A DNA stretch of 64,000 bases from Selenomonas bovis DSM 23594 (GTDB lineage: Bacteria > Bacillota > Negativicutes > Selenomonadales > Selenomonadaceae): contig NZ_KB908379.1 in assembly GCF_000381005.1 (NCBI RefSeq), positions 62,001 to 126,000 of the forward strand. The letters run 5' to 3'. Shown here one piece after another: positions 1 to 8,196 of the stretch (the stretch's first letter is position 1; each line of letters begins with the position of its first letter). The position numbers and the translations under genes are program-made. The notes under the pieces are model-generated. The model was not told where the DNA came from. It ran no database searches and saw only the letters and a program-made list of their open reading frames with translations.

Positions 1-22
1 TCATTGTCTGAAAAGACCTCCT
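1..22 (-). promoter_or_regulatory. RBS and start codon of a gene leaving the window
   Basis: On the minus strand AGGAGGT (16-22) is followed 11 nt later by an ATG at 4-2, so a minus-strand gene seems to begin here and run off the left edge. Only its start codon is visible, so nothing can be said about its product. The 24-181 interval upstream holds no other gene that I can support. Confidence 0.45.
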
Positions 23-181
23 GTTTGATTTCTTTCGTCACGACAGCACACCCCTAGAGCATGCTATACAAAGCACATCATATCACAAACGGCACGGAAA
101 CACAAGAAAAACGAATCACATGGGAAACGGCATAGAACCGCCGATGCAAGAAGCGCTCCCGCTCTATGCGCACGCCGCCCC

Positions 182-790
182 TCAAAGCAGCTGCTTCATG
201 CGCGCGAGCGGCTGCGTCAGATCCATGTGACCGCTCAGGGACTCGATGGCCTTGCCGTCGATGAGGATCTGCACGCGCTTCACTTCGGGAAATTCCGTGA
301 GCGTATCGACGATGGAGCCTACGAGCATCTCTTCCCCCGTAGAGCCGCCGACGAAATTCTTCGAGAGCTCCCTGCTGAAGCTCACCTTCGCCGTACCGTC
401 CGCGACCTTGACCGACTGGAGCTTCGCCTGCTTCGGGATGATGACAGTCTGCCCCTTTTCCTGCGTTCCTGCAAGCAGAGACCGCATGACCGCCGTGTAC
501 TTATCCTCCTTGTCCGTCTTGATCTTGCGCGAGACGGCGACGAGCTTCGTCCCATCATCGTTTGGATAGTATACCTTGACCGTGAGCTCCTTCGCAGCTG
601 TCTCCTTCTTTTCCCCTGAAGCAGGCTGCCCCGCCCTCGCGCCACTCTCTGTTACGACAGAGGCATCACTGCCGTCCTGTGCACCTTTCGTTGCCGTCTG
701 CGCGCCGCAGCCCGCCACGAGCAACAGGCCGCAGCAAATCACGAGCGGCAGTAGCGCGCCACGAGCGCCACGCAATATCTTCATCATCAT
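182..790 (-). CDS. GerMN-domain lipoprotein
   Basis: A 202-residue lipoprotein: a basic start, a hydrophobic stretch and a lipobox LVAGC with the lipidated Cys at about residue 28, then a low-complexity linker rich in Ala, Gly, Thr and Ser to about residue 65. The rest matches a GerMN (sporulation/germination GerM N-terminal) domain, seen in the VYYPNDDGTKL start and the VKVADGTAKVSFS core. These domains occur on envelope lipoproteins and often travel with cell-wall amidases, as here, where the amidase gene lies 11 bp upstream on the same strand. The two are probably cotranscribed and work at the peptidoglycan. Three consecutive ATG codons make the exact start uncertain. Its biochemical role is unknown. 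Confidence 0.85.
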   Translation of the reverse strand: MMMKILRGARGALLPLVICCGLLLVAGCGAQTATKGAQDGSDASVVTESGARAGQPASGEKKETAAKELTVKVYYPNDDGTKLVAVSRKIKTDKEDKYTAVMRSLLAGTQEKGQTVIIPKQAKLQSVKVADGTAKVSFSRELSKNFVGGSTGEEMLVGSIVDTLTEFPEVKRVQILIDGKAIESLSGHMDLTQPLARMKQLL

Positions 791-801
791 ACTCCCAACT
801 C

Positions 802-1875
802 CTATCTAGCCGATTCGCTGAAATATCGTCCGATGCCTTTTGCCAGCGCCAGGGCGAGCTCCCTCTGATACGCGTCGGAGGCGAGCAGCGCCTCCTCCTC
901 CGGATTCGTGATGAACGCGAGCTCGACGAGACTCGCCGGCATCGCGGAGTGCTTCATGACGTAGAAATTCGCCTGCTTGACGCCGCGGTTGAAGCGGCCG
1001 CCCGCTGCCGCAAGCTCCTCGTTCAGCAGCTCGGCCAGGCGCTCATCACGATCCGTCTTCGGATAGTAATATGTCTCCATGCCATGCGCCCCCGGATTGG
1101 AAAACGCGTTGCAGTGGATGCTGACGAAGATTTCCGCCTCCGGCGCATATGCGCCGACATTCACCCGCGCCTGCAGTTCCTGCCGATCCGTGGCATACGG
1201 CCCATAGACATCGACATCCGCATCGCGCGTCATCACGACGCGCGCACCAGAATTCGTGAGGATATCCCGCAGATCGCGCGCCACTGCCAGCGTGACAGAT
1301 GCCTCTGTCACACCATCCGGCCCGACGGCCCCCGTATCGCTGCCGCCATGGCCAGCATCAAGCACGAGGGCGTGACCTGCCACGCCCTCGACGTTCCCCG
1401 CTGGCGCAGCCTGCGGCTTCTCGAAGATATCGATGGCAATGCGGCTGGGTTTGCGTGCCCTGCGGTCAGGATCGAGCCGCGTCACCTGGTAGGTGCAGCC
1501 CGCGCCCGCCTGCGTCAGGAGCACGCGCACCAACGTATGCCGCGCCTCCAGTTCCTCGATATGGACAGACGAGACATATTTGCTCTTCTGTGCAATCTGC
1601 GCCGCAAGCTGGCCGCGCACCGTGTTCGGCAGGTCGAGGACGAGCTCCTTGCGCAGGAAAGTCTTCTCCCTGACCGTATACTCGGCATTCGCCCGGCTGA
1701 CGCCGATCTCGATGTGCCATGCCGGCCGGCCGTCCACCGTCGTCTCATACGCCTGAAAATAATTTAGTTCATTGACAGGCAGCTGGCGCGCTGCCGACGC
1801 TGTCGGCAGTGCGAAAAGCAGCCCGCACAGACAGCAAAAACAAAGCCGCAACACATATTTTATCTGGTCTTGCAT
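802..1875 (-). CDS. N-acetylmuramoyl-L-alanine amidase (Amidase_3)
   Basis: A 357-residue exported amidase that cleaves the bond between MurNAc and L-Ala in peptidoglycan. Residues 1-28 form a signal peptide ending near PTASAA. Residues about 30-155 look like an AMIN-type wall-binding domain. The C-terminal half is an Amidase_3 zinc domain: the first ligand lies in LDAGHGGSDTGAVG, the second (Glu) in TEASVTLA, the third in VSIHCNAF, and the catalytic Glu in LVELAFITN. All key residues are present. It is followed within 11 bp by the GerMN lipoprotein gene and preceded by the DUF3006/MBL pair, forming one minus-strand run of envelope genes. Confidence 0.92.
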   Translation of the reverse strand: MQDQIKYVLRLCFCCLCGLLFALPTASAARQLPVNELNYFQAYETTVDGRPAWHIEIGVSRANAEYTVREKTFLRKELVLDLPNTVRGQLAAQIAQKSKYVSSVHIEELEARHTLVRVLLTQAGAGCTYQVTRLDPDRRARKPSRIAIDIFEKPQAAPAGNVEGVAGHALVLDAGHGGSDTGAVGPDGVTEASVTLAVARDLRDILTNSGARVVMTRDADVDVYGPYATDRQELQARVNVGAYAPEAEIFVSIHCNAFSNPGAHGMETYYYPKTDRDERLAELLNEELAAAGGRFNRGVKQANFYVMKHSAMPASLVELAFITNPEEEALLASDAYQRELALALAKGIGRYFSESAR

Positions 1876-1881
1876 AAAAAT

Positions 1882-2088
1882 CTATCCTTCCTCGTGCAGC
1901 AGCGACAGCGCCTCGTCCTCCGCCGCCTCTGTTCTTTCCTTGTCATAGCGGATATCGATGGTCACATAATCGCCCTCCTGCAACCCGGACGGCAGATAAG
2001 CGCGGGGGAAATTCACTTTCTTCATCTCATCGCCGAGCAGCAGGACGGCCCATGCCTCCTCGAAGCGATCCAAGTAAGCAGAAATCAT
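1882..2088 (-). CDS. DUF3006-family small protein
   Basis: A 68-residue acidic protein. It has the DUF3006 pattern: an N-terminal YLDRFEEAWAVLLLGDE strand-rich segment and a later LQEGDYVTIDI segment. The function of the family is unknown; members are usually encoded next to ComEC-like metallo-beta-lactamase hydrolases. That holds here: its start overlaps the end of the MBL-fold gene by 4 bp (ATGA), which implies translational coupling and a functional link. It has no signal peptide and is probably cytoplasmic. Confidence 0.8.
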   Translation of the reverse strand: MISAYLDRFEEAWAVLLLGDEMKKVNFPRAYLPSGLQEGDYVTIDIRYDKERTEAAEDEALSLLHEEG

Positions 2089-3038
2089 GATTTCTCCTCC
2101 TTCACCTCATAGCTCTTGCCGTCAGACGTTATGGTAATCGTGCCGTTCTTGTCCGTCTCGTAGGTCTTAGCATGGATGGCCGCATATTTCTTCAGCGTCT
2201 CCTTATGCGGATGACCGTAGTCGTTACCCGCGCCGCAGGAAATCACGCATGTCTCCGGCTGCACGAGGCGGAGATATGCAGCGCTCGACGATGTCTTGCT
2301 GCCATGATGCGGCGCCTTGAGCACCTGGCTCTTCAGCTCACTGCCGTAACGAGCGGCAATGGACGCCTCGGCCTCCTTCTCGGCATCGCCCGTAAAGAGC
2401 ATCGCGAACTGGCCGAACGTCAGCCGTCCGACTACCGACTCATTGTTCGGATCATGCTTGTAGCCCTTCTGCTGCCCCTTCTGCACGAGACTTTCCTCAG
2501 GACTCAACACCTCGAACTGCGCACCGCCGCCGAAATCCAGTACATCCCCGGCCTTGAGCGCATGGTGCGGGATGCCTCTGGCTTTCGCTTTTTTCATGTA
2601 GCTGAGATAGAGCTTGGATGTAGACGGCATGCCGTTGTCATAGATACTGCCGATCTCATAACTGCCGTCGAGCAGCACCTCCATGCCGCCGATATGGTCG
2701 GCATGCGGATGCGTGAGGATGACCTTATCGATCTTCTTCACACCGGCTTTCGCAAGCTGGGCGCGTAGCTTGTCGCGCTCATCCACATCGCTCGTATCGA
2801 TGAGGACCGTCTGCTCCTGCGTCTGTATGAGGATGGCATCCCCCTGTCCGACATCGAGCATCTTGATGCTGATGGTTCCCTGCGGCACACTCGTCTGCAC
2901 CGCGGCCTTCGCACTCCCCTGAGCGGAGGAGGACGTCGATGCGGCGGTGTTGTCTGCCGTCTTGGCAGCGCCGCAGCCCGCAAGCAGCAGCGTCAGGCTC
3001 AGCAGCAGGCTAACCCACCATTTCCAACGTTTCTGCAA
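2085..3038 (-). CDS. ComEC/Rec2-like MBL-fold hydrolase, lipoprotein
   Basis: 317 residues. A lipobox LLAGC puts the lipidated Cys at residue 22, followed by a Ser/Ala/Thr-rich tether to about residue 50. The metallo-beta-lactamase fold begins with ISIKMLDVGQGDAILI and carries the metal-binding ILTHPHADHIGG motif (His110, His112, Asp114, His115). Later ligands fit LFTGDAEKEAE and LKAPHHGSKTSS. This is the stand-alone form of the ComEC C-terminal hydrolase domain, anchored outside the cytoplasmic membrane. ComEC itself is absent, so a role in DNA uptake cannot be inferred; family members are predicted phosphodiesterases or nucleases. It is coupled to the DUF3006 gene. Confidence 0.88.
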   Translation of the reverse strand: MQKRWKWWVSLLLSLTLLLAGCGAAKTADNTAASTSSSAQGSAKAAVQTSVPQGTISIKMLDVGQGDAILIQTQEQTVLIDTSDVDERDKLRAQLAKAGVKKIDKVILTHPHADHIGGMEVLLDGSYEIGSIYDNGMPSTSKLYLSYMKKAKARGIPHHALKAGDVLDFGGGAQFEVLSPEESLVQKGQQKGYKHDPNNESVVGRLTFGQFAMLFTGDAEKEAEASIAARYGSELKSQVLKAPHHGSKTSSSAAYLRLVQPETCVISCGAGNDYGHPHKETLKKYAAIHAKTYETDKNGTITITSDGKSYEVKEEKS

Positions 3039-3067
3039 AACGAATCCCTCCTAAGAAAAATGACATA

Positions 3068-3877
3068 TCACTCGTCACGATGCAAAATCAAATGTGAAAT
3101 TCCCCAGGCGACGCCGTCCTCGTCGACGCTCGGAACAGTGTAACGCGCAATGGCCTTGACCTCCGGCTGCGCATTGCCCATCGCCACGCTGGTGCCGACA
3201 GTCTGCATCATCTCGATGTCGTTGAGGCCGTCGCCGAACGCGATGCTGTCGCGCACGGGGATGGCTAGCGCCTCCAATGCCCGCAGGATGCCGCTGCCCT
3301 TCGAGACATCCGCGGCATAGAGCTCCATATTCTTCTTATGATACGGATCCATGAGCCCCGCGAGCCCCGGCAGCGCGAGCAACTGCCGAAACGCACCGCC
3401 TCCCTCCGCCTCGAACGCGAGGAATTCCAGCTTGCAAACATCGATATCCTCCAGCGAGAACGAGCGGACGAACCGCCCCACATCGATGCCGATGCCCCGG
3501 TAGAACTCCTCCAAGCCGTGGAACTCCGGTCTCAGATACACTTGCCGCGGTCCCTGCAGGATATACTCCACGCCATGCGCCTCCGAGAGCGCCACGATCT
3601 CCCGCACACGCGCCCGCGGCAGCGGCTGCTCATAGACGCAGTGCCCATCGACGAACACCGCTGCTCCGTTCATGAGCACATAGCCATCGAAGAGCCCCTG
3701 CGTCGTGAGCTCGTCATCGAGATACACGAGCGGCCTCCCGCTCGCAATCAGCGTCCGATGCCCCGCGCGCCGCAGCTCCAAGATGGCCTGTCGCGTGCGC
3801 TCTGTCATCTGCGGCCGTCGCCGCATGATATTGATGAGCGTCCCGTCAATATCGAAAAAAACTGCCTTCCTCGTCAA
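3068..3877 (-). CDS. Cof-type HAD-superfamily phosphatase
   Basis: About 269 residues. Motif I is AVFFDIDGTL, with nucleophile Asp9 and acid/base Asp11. Motif II is TLIASGRP. The C-terminal FGDGLNDIEMM matches the Asp pair of motif IV of the Cof (type IIB cap) family. These enzymes dephosphorylate sugar phosphates, phosphorylated cofactors or nucleotides in the cytoplasm; the substrate cannot be read from sequence. A longer frame opens with GTG at 3904, but I prefer the TTG at 3877 because GGAGG lies 6 nt upstream and the mature N-terminus then starts right at the Rossmann strand. It stands 30 bp upstream of the MBL gene on the same strand. Confidence 0.88.
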   Translation of the reverse strand: MTRKAVFFDIDGTLINIMRRRPQMTERTRQAILELRRAGHRTLIASGRPLVYLDDELTTQGLFDGYVLMNGAAVFVDGHCVYEQPLPRARVREIVALSEAHGVEYILQGPRQVYLRPEFHGLEEFYRGIGIDVGRFVRSFSLEDIDVCKLEFLAFEAEGGGAFRQLLALPGLAGLMDPYHKKNMELYAADVSKGSGILRALEALAIPVRDSIAFGDGLNDIEMMQTVGTSVAMGNAQPEVKAIARYTVPSVDEDGVAWGISHLILHRDE

Positions 3878-4081
3878 AAACAACCTCCGTCTGCTGTTCG
3901 CCACCCCATCTACAAAGATACTGTAACATCTCCCAGCGCAGTCCGCGGATCAGCACGCTAAAGGTCTTATAAGGCGGCGGCACATGGCATCCGCCACGCG
4001 GACGCCCAGCGTATGTTCACCGTCTACGATTATAGCAACGACGGGGATTTTTTTCAAGAAACTGCCGCGCACCACGCTGTC

Positions 4082-4600
4082 TCAGCGCACGATGCGTACC
4101 TGGCACATCTTCATGGCCGCGAGCGCATTCTCATGGCTATCCGGCGTCACCCCGGCGCAACAAGAAGCGTCGACCGAAATAGGAATCTCGGGGAATGCCG
4201 CCTTGAGGATCATCGCGTTTGCTATGACGCAGATATCCGTACAAAGGCCTGTGAGCTCTATCGCCTCCGGCCGGAGACTGCGCACGGCCTCCGGGAGCGC
4301 CAACGAACCAAACGCCGGCTTCTCGATGACAGCTACCGCCCGCGCGACATACGGTGCCAAAGCCGGTGCGATTTCCCAGCCCTGCGATGCCTTGACACAA
4401 TGTACCACAGGCAGAAGCTTCCCTTCCTGCGTCTCCAGATAAGATGCACCATGCGTGTCCTGGGTGAAAATCAGCGCTGCCTCGCGCTCACGTGCCAACT
4501 TCGCCACCAGACGCGGCAGTATGGCCTGCGCCTCCTTCGTACCGAGACTCCCATCGATGAAATCATTCTGCATATCAATGACGACAAGGACTTTTTTCAT
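4082..4600 (-). CDS. Isochorismatase-like cysteine hydrolase (nicotinamidase-type)
   Basis: 172 residues, the usual length for small isochorismatase/nicotinamidase-fold hydrolases. Asp9 in VVIDMQNDFI, a Lys in VIEKPAFGSL and the Cys in TGLCTDICV supply the Asp-Lys-Cys triad of nicotinamidase-type enzymes, and the cis-peptide region precedes that Cys. It probably hydrolyses an amide such as nicotinamide; the Zn-ligand pattern of true PncA is not clear, so I do not assign the symbol. The 3.9-4.08 kb gap downstream holds no gene. The gene is monocistronic as far as can be seen. Confidence 0.8.
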   Translation of the reverse strand: MKKVLVVIDMQNDFIDGSLGTKEAQAILPRLVAKLAREREAALIFTQDTHGASYLETQEGKLLPVVHCVKASQGWEIAPALAPYVARAVAVIEKPAFGSLALPEAVRSLRPEAIELTGLCTDICVIANAMILKAAFPEIPISVDASCCAGVTPDSHENALAAMKMCQVRIVR

Positions 4601-4756
4601 TTTCTCTTCCTTTATATATTGGCGGGCAAATGCTGCCTTCCTATTTTTTCCGTATTCATCTCATATTCTTCTATTCTTCGACAAGCAGGGATGCTTTTCC
4701 TATCGCAAATGGATCAGCCTTTCCATAAGAAACGACATTCTGACCGTATCACTACA

Positions 4757-4797
4757 AAAAGGTGCGCCAACATGTGTAAACATCTTGGCACACCTTT
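4757..4797 (-). terminator. Intrinsic terminator at the 3' end of the accessory cluster
   Basis: An imperfect stem AAAGGTGCGCCA (4758-4769) pairs with TGGCACACCTTT (4785-4796). Read on the minus strand it is followed by a run of T. It lies 43 bp after the stop of the last cluster gene (GNAT 1), so it marks the end of the long minus-strand transcription unit. Confidence 0.75.
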
Positions 4798-4839
4798 ATA
4801 CAGACAGCAACTTCACAAGTTTTAACGCGTAAGTGATCC

Positions 4840-5793
4840 TTATAGCCTTTCCTTAATTTTTCTCTGCTCACGGCTCGCCTCATACACCATAACCTCATCC
4901 TGCAAATGATCAAATCTCATTCCATACGCCTGATACATGGATTTTGCTGTATGATTATCATCCCGCACCCAAAGCAGGAAACGCTTTGCATTGCGATTTT
5001 CTTCTATATAAGCGCGATAGAGCGCACTTCCTATCCCTTGATTTTTCCATTGTGTCCGACACACCCAATAGCGCAAGCAACAAGTCACTCCATGACGTTC
5101 AAAGAATAGAAACGCAGCTGGCGTTGAAATTTCATTAGGCCGATGTACTAATATCTGCCTTTTTTGTATAGCAGATGACAGTTCATAGTCTGTAGGAATT
5201 TGTTCGCACAGGGGATCCATATTTTCGTAAAGAATATCCAATAATGCACGAACATCTTCCTGACGTGCAAAATCAATCGATATCGATTGTCTAAAGGAAT
5301 GCAGGGAACTCGTCTTCCCCACCATCCGAGTCAATGTCCTATACGAGAGAAACCGACATTGCATCAACATTTCCCGCATCGAGCGCATCTCACCCACCAA
5401 GTCAACGACAATCTTTCGCCGAAAAAATTTCTGCAAAGCGAGTAAATCATCCATGAACTGCCTAGATTTCACAGCGACGAAGTATAGGTGTAAAAAATCG
5501 TTCCTCTCGCGTACGATAAAAAAGCAGTCTGAAAACAATACACCAGTTACTTCATTATGATCGATCCAAGCCCCCGCCTGTTCCCCAGAAATGAAATAAT
5601 TCGTTTCCCACTCATCCGCCGTATCGCGGATCAAAAATATGCCAGCCTGAAGCTCTTCCAGACGCTTCATCTGCCAACAGATTCCCATTCCCTCAGGCGG
5701 CAGACGAGTCGGCTTCCATCCTGTTCCGCAAGAACGTAAGACATCTGCCCCCCCCGGATGCACATTCTTCAAGGGCATAATTTTCGATTTCAT
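4840..5793 (-). CDS. GNAT-type N-acyltransferase 1, paired with formyltransferase 1
   Basis: 317 residues. The C-terminal third (about 195-305) is a GNAT fold: the acetyl-CoA motif A region reads QWKNQGIGSALYRAYIEE, followed by FLLWVRDDNHTAKSMYQ. The N-terminal half is a region shared only with GNAT 2 in this cluster (for example FLIRDTADEWETNYF), perhaps a substrate-binding domain. It should transfer an acyl group to an amine. The gene overlaps the formyltransferase 1 gene by 101 bp, and the G8 tract at 5748-5755 encodes Gly14-Gly15 here. In the present length it is in frame from its own ATG, which has a weak AGAGG upstream. DNA is visibly more AT-rich than the middle of the cluster. Confidence 0.8.
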   Translation of the reverse strand: MKSKIMPLKNVHPGGADVLRSCGTGWKPTRLPPEGMGICWQMKRLEELQAGIFLIRDTADEWETNYFISGEQAGAWIDHNEVTGVLFSDCFFIVRERNDFLHLYFVAVKSRQFMDDLLALQKFFRRKIVVDLVGEMRSMREMLMQCRFLSYRTLTRMVGKTSSLHSFRQSISIDFARQEDVRALLDILYENMDPLCEQIPTDYELSSAIQKRQILVHRPNEISTPAAFLFFERHGVTCCLRYWVCRTQWKNQGIGSALYRAYIEENRNAKRFLLWVRDDNHTAKSMYQAYGMRFDHLQDEVMVYEASREQRKIKERL

Positions 5794-6514
5794 AAATCCT
5801 ATCCTCTAATCGAATCCGCGGTACAGGCATAATGGGTAAGCCGCGATAGTCCATGGCGCGCAAAAACGCATATCCTTTTGCAAGGCTCCAGTTCGTATCA
5901 TAAAAGCCCTCATTCGGGATATCCGATGACAAGAACAGCTTGCCGGAACTCATAGGAACATGAGGCATACGTTCCTTCTGCAAGAACGATCCTATATGTT
6001 GTCGCAGGAGGCTGACTCCGCATGCAGCGCTTTTCATCAAAAGAGAAAGTGCCGTATCATCTGGCTGAATAGGGACTTTTTCTTGCACTATGATCATGCC
6101 AGTATCCACAGTGGGGGCTACGAAATGCCAAGTTGCTCCGCCAAACTTTTCTTGGTAAAAAATCTCCCATGTAGGAGCGTTGCGCCCACGATAGTTCGGC
6201 AAATAAGCGTTATGAAAATTGATGATCGTAAAATTTTCTTTTTCTACAATTTCTTTCGGGAAAATATAGGAATTATGCGCACTCAACAACAAGATCTTTG
6301 CTTCTTGCTGTGATAAAAACAGACGCAATTCCTTCGGGGGCATCCTCAAATAGGGAATCCCCATCTGTCGGCATTGATTCTCTACGGTAGGAATCGCGTA
6401 CTGCTCTACTGAAAGGCAAGTAATGGGTACTGAAACGCAAGCTTCCGCAAGAATCTGCAAGCACGCTCCCCCCACACGCCCAGTTCCCATGAAATAAATT
6501 TGATTGTATGTCAT
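5693..6514 (-). CDS. Formyltransferase-family protein 1
   Basis: 273 residues related to methionyl-tRNA and sugar formyltransferases, which use N10-formyl-tetrahydrofolate. The Rossmann start is YFMGTGRVGGACLQIL; the catalytic triad is Asn99 and His101 in INFHNAYLPNYRGRNAP and Asp137 in VDTGMI. The C-terminal tRNA-binding domain is reduced to a short tail, as in sugar N-formyltransferases and the formylation domain of linear gramicidin synthetase. The likely substrate is a sugar amine or a carrier-bound amino acid. The ATG has GGAGG 7 nt upstream. The tail after residue 250 reads through the G8 tract and ends in SSAA, so its C-terminus depends on tract length. It forms an overlapping pair with GNAT 1 and is separated from the rest of the cluster by repeat copy A. 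Confidence 0.85.
   Translation of the reverse strand: MTYNQIYFMGTGRVGGACLQILAEACVSVPITCLSVEQYAIPTVENQCRQMGIPYLRMPPKELRLFLSQQEAKILLLSAHNSYIFPKEIVEKENFTIINFHNAYLPNYRGRNAPTWEIFYQEKFGGATWHFVAPTVDTGMIIVQEKVPIQPDDTALSLLMKSAACGVSLLRQHIGSFLQKERMPHVPMSSGKLFLSSDIPNEGFYDTNWSLAKGYAFLRAMDYRGLPIMPVPRIRLEDRIYEIENYALEECASGGGRCLTFLRNRMEADSSAA
5748..5755 (-). repeat. G8 tract in the formyltransferase 1 / GNAT 1 overlap
   Basis: Eight C on the given strand (eight G on the coding strand). Formyltransferase frame reads TCC GGG GGG GGC; GNAT frame reads CCG GGG GGG GCA. With G7 or G10 the two genes become one open frame of 557 codons' worth of protein at G7; with G9 the GNAT is frameshifted from its own start. 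Confidence 0.9.
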
Positions 6515-6582
6515 TCATCTACCTCCGTAGAATTCATGCACCATTCTTTTTTGCTATTCCTATCTTATTTTAATTTTAAATT

Positions 6583-6730
6583 AATGAACAGGGCATTCCG
6601 GATTCGCGTAGATGCGCTGTATCTCTCTAGGAGACGAACCGAAGACGTAGCGAGCTAGCTGAGGATTTGTCGACGACGAGAGGACAGCTCAGACGCGTGA
6701 AGACGGAGTGCCGAATGAATCAGTGTTTCC
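6583..6730. repeat. Dispersed MITE-like repeat, copy A
   Basis: About 148 bp, sharing GATGCGCTGTATCTCTCTAGG and a TGAATCAGTGTTTCC end with copies at 20.8 and 31.1 kb. The right end abuts the stop codon of the NeuD-type gene. The left inverted end is degraded (only AATGAA is recognisable). The rest of the 6515-6730 interval is AT-rich and holds the GGAGG of formyltransferase 1 and perhaps a weak promoter. Confidence 0.8.
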
Positions 6731-7366
6731 TCAAATCGGCATCGCTGGATTACCAAAGACTTTCTGTCCCTTGCGCACGTGCTTAAACACGACACTCCGC
6801 GCACCGACAAAAGCTCCGTCATCGACCCGACTATGCGGCAGCGCACAAGCCCCGTCACCCCAGTACGTCTCCCGGCCGATCTGCGCATAGCCACAGAGGC
6901 TGCAGCCGCCCATGAAGCAGGAATGATCACCGACTGTAACATCGTGCCCAGCACCGGAATTGCCATTGAAAAGAACATCCTTGCCGATTACAGCATGATC
7001 ATGAATCGATACGCGTGGACAGAGGATCGTCCCCTCGCCGATCTGTGCAGTTCCATGAACGATGGCCGTCTTGTGAATGAGCGTAAAGAACTTGCCCCCG
7101 CGAGCCCTTAGTGCCTCGCTCATTTTCTTGCGCACTGCGGGCGTGCCAACCGCACAGACGAAAACGTCGTCCGGCTGAATCTCATACGACGCAATATCGC
7201 CGACGACTGGGAGTTCGAGCTTCTCATACTCTGCTTCCGGCAAACGCACATCTCCATCGAGGAATCCTTTGAGTTCCCACGTTTCGAGATAGCCCAGCGA
7301 GTCCTGTGCATGCCAGTACAGTTCTCTGGCAAAGCCGCCACAACCAACGATGATCAATTTCTTCAT
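6731..7366 (-). CDS. NeuD/PglD-type hexapeptide-repeat acyltransferase
   Basis: 211 residues. The N-terminal PglD-like domain starts LIIVGCGGFARELYWHAQDS and binds the sugar substrate; from about residue 100 a left-handed beta-helix of hexapeptide repeats follows (AQIGEGTILCPRVSIHD and following turns), ending in GNPAMPI. A catalytic His is likely in NSGAGHDVTVGDHS. The family O- or N-acetylates sugars, typically 4-amino sugars or sialic acids, from acetyl-CoA as a trimer. Its place as the last gene before repeat copy A suggests it finishes the product of the carrier-protein pathway upstream. It lies 51 bp after the preceding reductase gene. Confidence 0.88.
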   Translation of the reverse strand: MKKLIIVGCGGFARELYWHAQDSLGYLETWELKGFLDGDVRLPEAEYEKLELPVVGDIASYEIQPDDVFVCAVGTPAVRKKMSEALRARGGKFFTLIHKTAIVHGTAQIGEGTILCPRVSIHDHAVIGKDVLFNGNSGAGHDVTVGDHSCFMGGCSLCGYAQIGRETYWGDGACALPHSRVDDGAFVGARSVVFKHVRKGQKVFGNPAMPI

Positions 7367-7417
7367 GACATTCTCTCTTTCTCCACAGCGATTCCTAGAG
7401 CACGTACAGCGACAAGT

Positions 7418-8173
7418 TCACGCCAAATACCCACCATCGACGGGGATCTGCGCTCCTGTCATCCACGACGCGCGATCACTCAGCAGGAAAAGAACGACAC
7501 CCGCCACATCCTGCGCACGTCCTGCGCCCAAAAGTTCCCGGTCAAGGATGGGCTGCAAATGACCATCAGGAAGCATTTCTCCCCCTTCGCGCGTCATCTC
7601 CGTATCAACCCAGCCGGGCTGAATCGTATTCACACGCTGCTTCCTACGTGCAAGTTCCTTCGCAAAGGAATGCGAAGCCGCATCGACCGCCGCTTTGGCC
7701 GCACTATAGGCGAAGCCTCCCTTAAGTCCCTCTACAGCTGCCACCGAGGAAAACAGAACGAAACTCGCCGCAGTATGAGAGATGCTTGCCCTCGCGCACG
7801 TATGCATGAAATTCACAGCACCCCAAAAGCTCGTATTGACGATATCATGTGCCTTCGCTTCATCATAAAAACGAAGCGTCATGAGTCCGCCAATCCCTGC
7901 AGCATGGACGCCGCCATCGATTTTCCCATGCGCTTTGACAAAGGCCTTCACTGCCGCTTCCATCTCTTTCGGCTCGCGCACATCGCAAGCAGCGGGATAG
8001 ATTCCCTCCGCGGACTCCTCTGCAAGTGCTGAAAGGTTCTCCCTACGCCGCGCAAGAGCCAGGACGCTGGCACCCGACTCGACGAGTTCCAGCGCGACCT
8101 GCTTGCCCATACCAGACGAAGCTCCGGTCACCACGAAATTCTTCCCATGAAAATCAAATGCTACATTGCTCAT
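7418..8173 (-). CDS. Short-chain dehydrogenase/reductase (FabG-like)
   Basis: 251 residues of the classical SDR family. Coenzyme motif TGASSGMGKQVA near residue 17; ACDVREP supplies the adenine contact; HAAGIGG stands for NNAG; catalytic Ser in FSSVAAVEG and Tyr-x3-Lys in YSAAKAAVD; C-terminal IPVDGGYLA typical of 3-oxoacyl-ACP reductases. In this context it probably reduces a 3-keto group on an ACP-bound intermediate made by the KAS III encoded 23 bp upstream. Confidence 0.88.
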   Translation of the reverse strand: MSNVAFDFHGKNFVVTGASSGMGKQVALELVESGASVLALARRRENLSALAEESAEGIYPAACDVREPKEMEAAVKAFVKAHGKIDGGVHAAGIGGLMTLRFYDEAKAHDIVNTSFWGAVNFMHTCARASISHTAASFVLFSSVAAVEGLKGGFAYSAAKAAVDAASHSFAKELARRKQRVNTIQPGWVDTEMTREGGEMLPDGHLQPILDRELLGAGRAQDVAGVVLFLLSDRASWMTGAQIPVDGGYLA

Positions 8174-8196
8174 CCAATATTCCCCCGACCATCATG

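Noticed and set aside
2085-3038. comEC competence gene
   Set aside because: Only the hydrolase domain is present, on a lipoprotein; there is no membrane competence domain.
6468-6473. G6 runs at 6468-6473, 13319-13324, 17136-17141 and 61824-61829 as further variable tracts
   Set aside because: Six bases are common by chance in this DNA, all are in frame inside genes, and one lies in hisS, where switching would be lethal.
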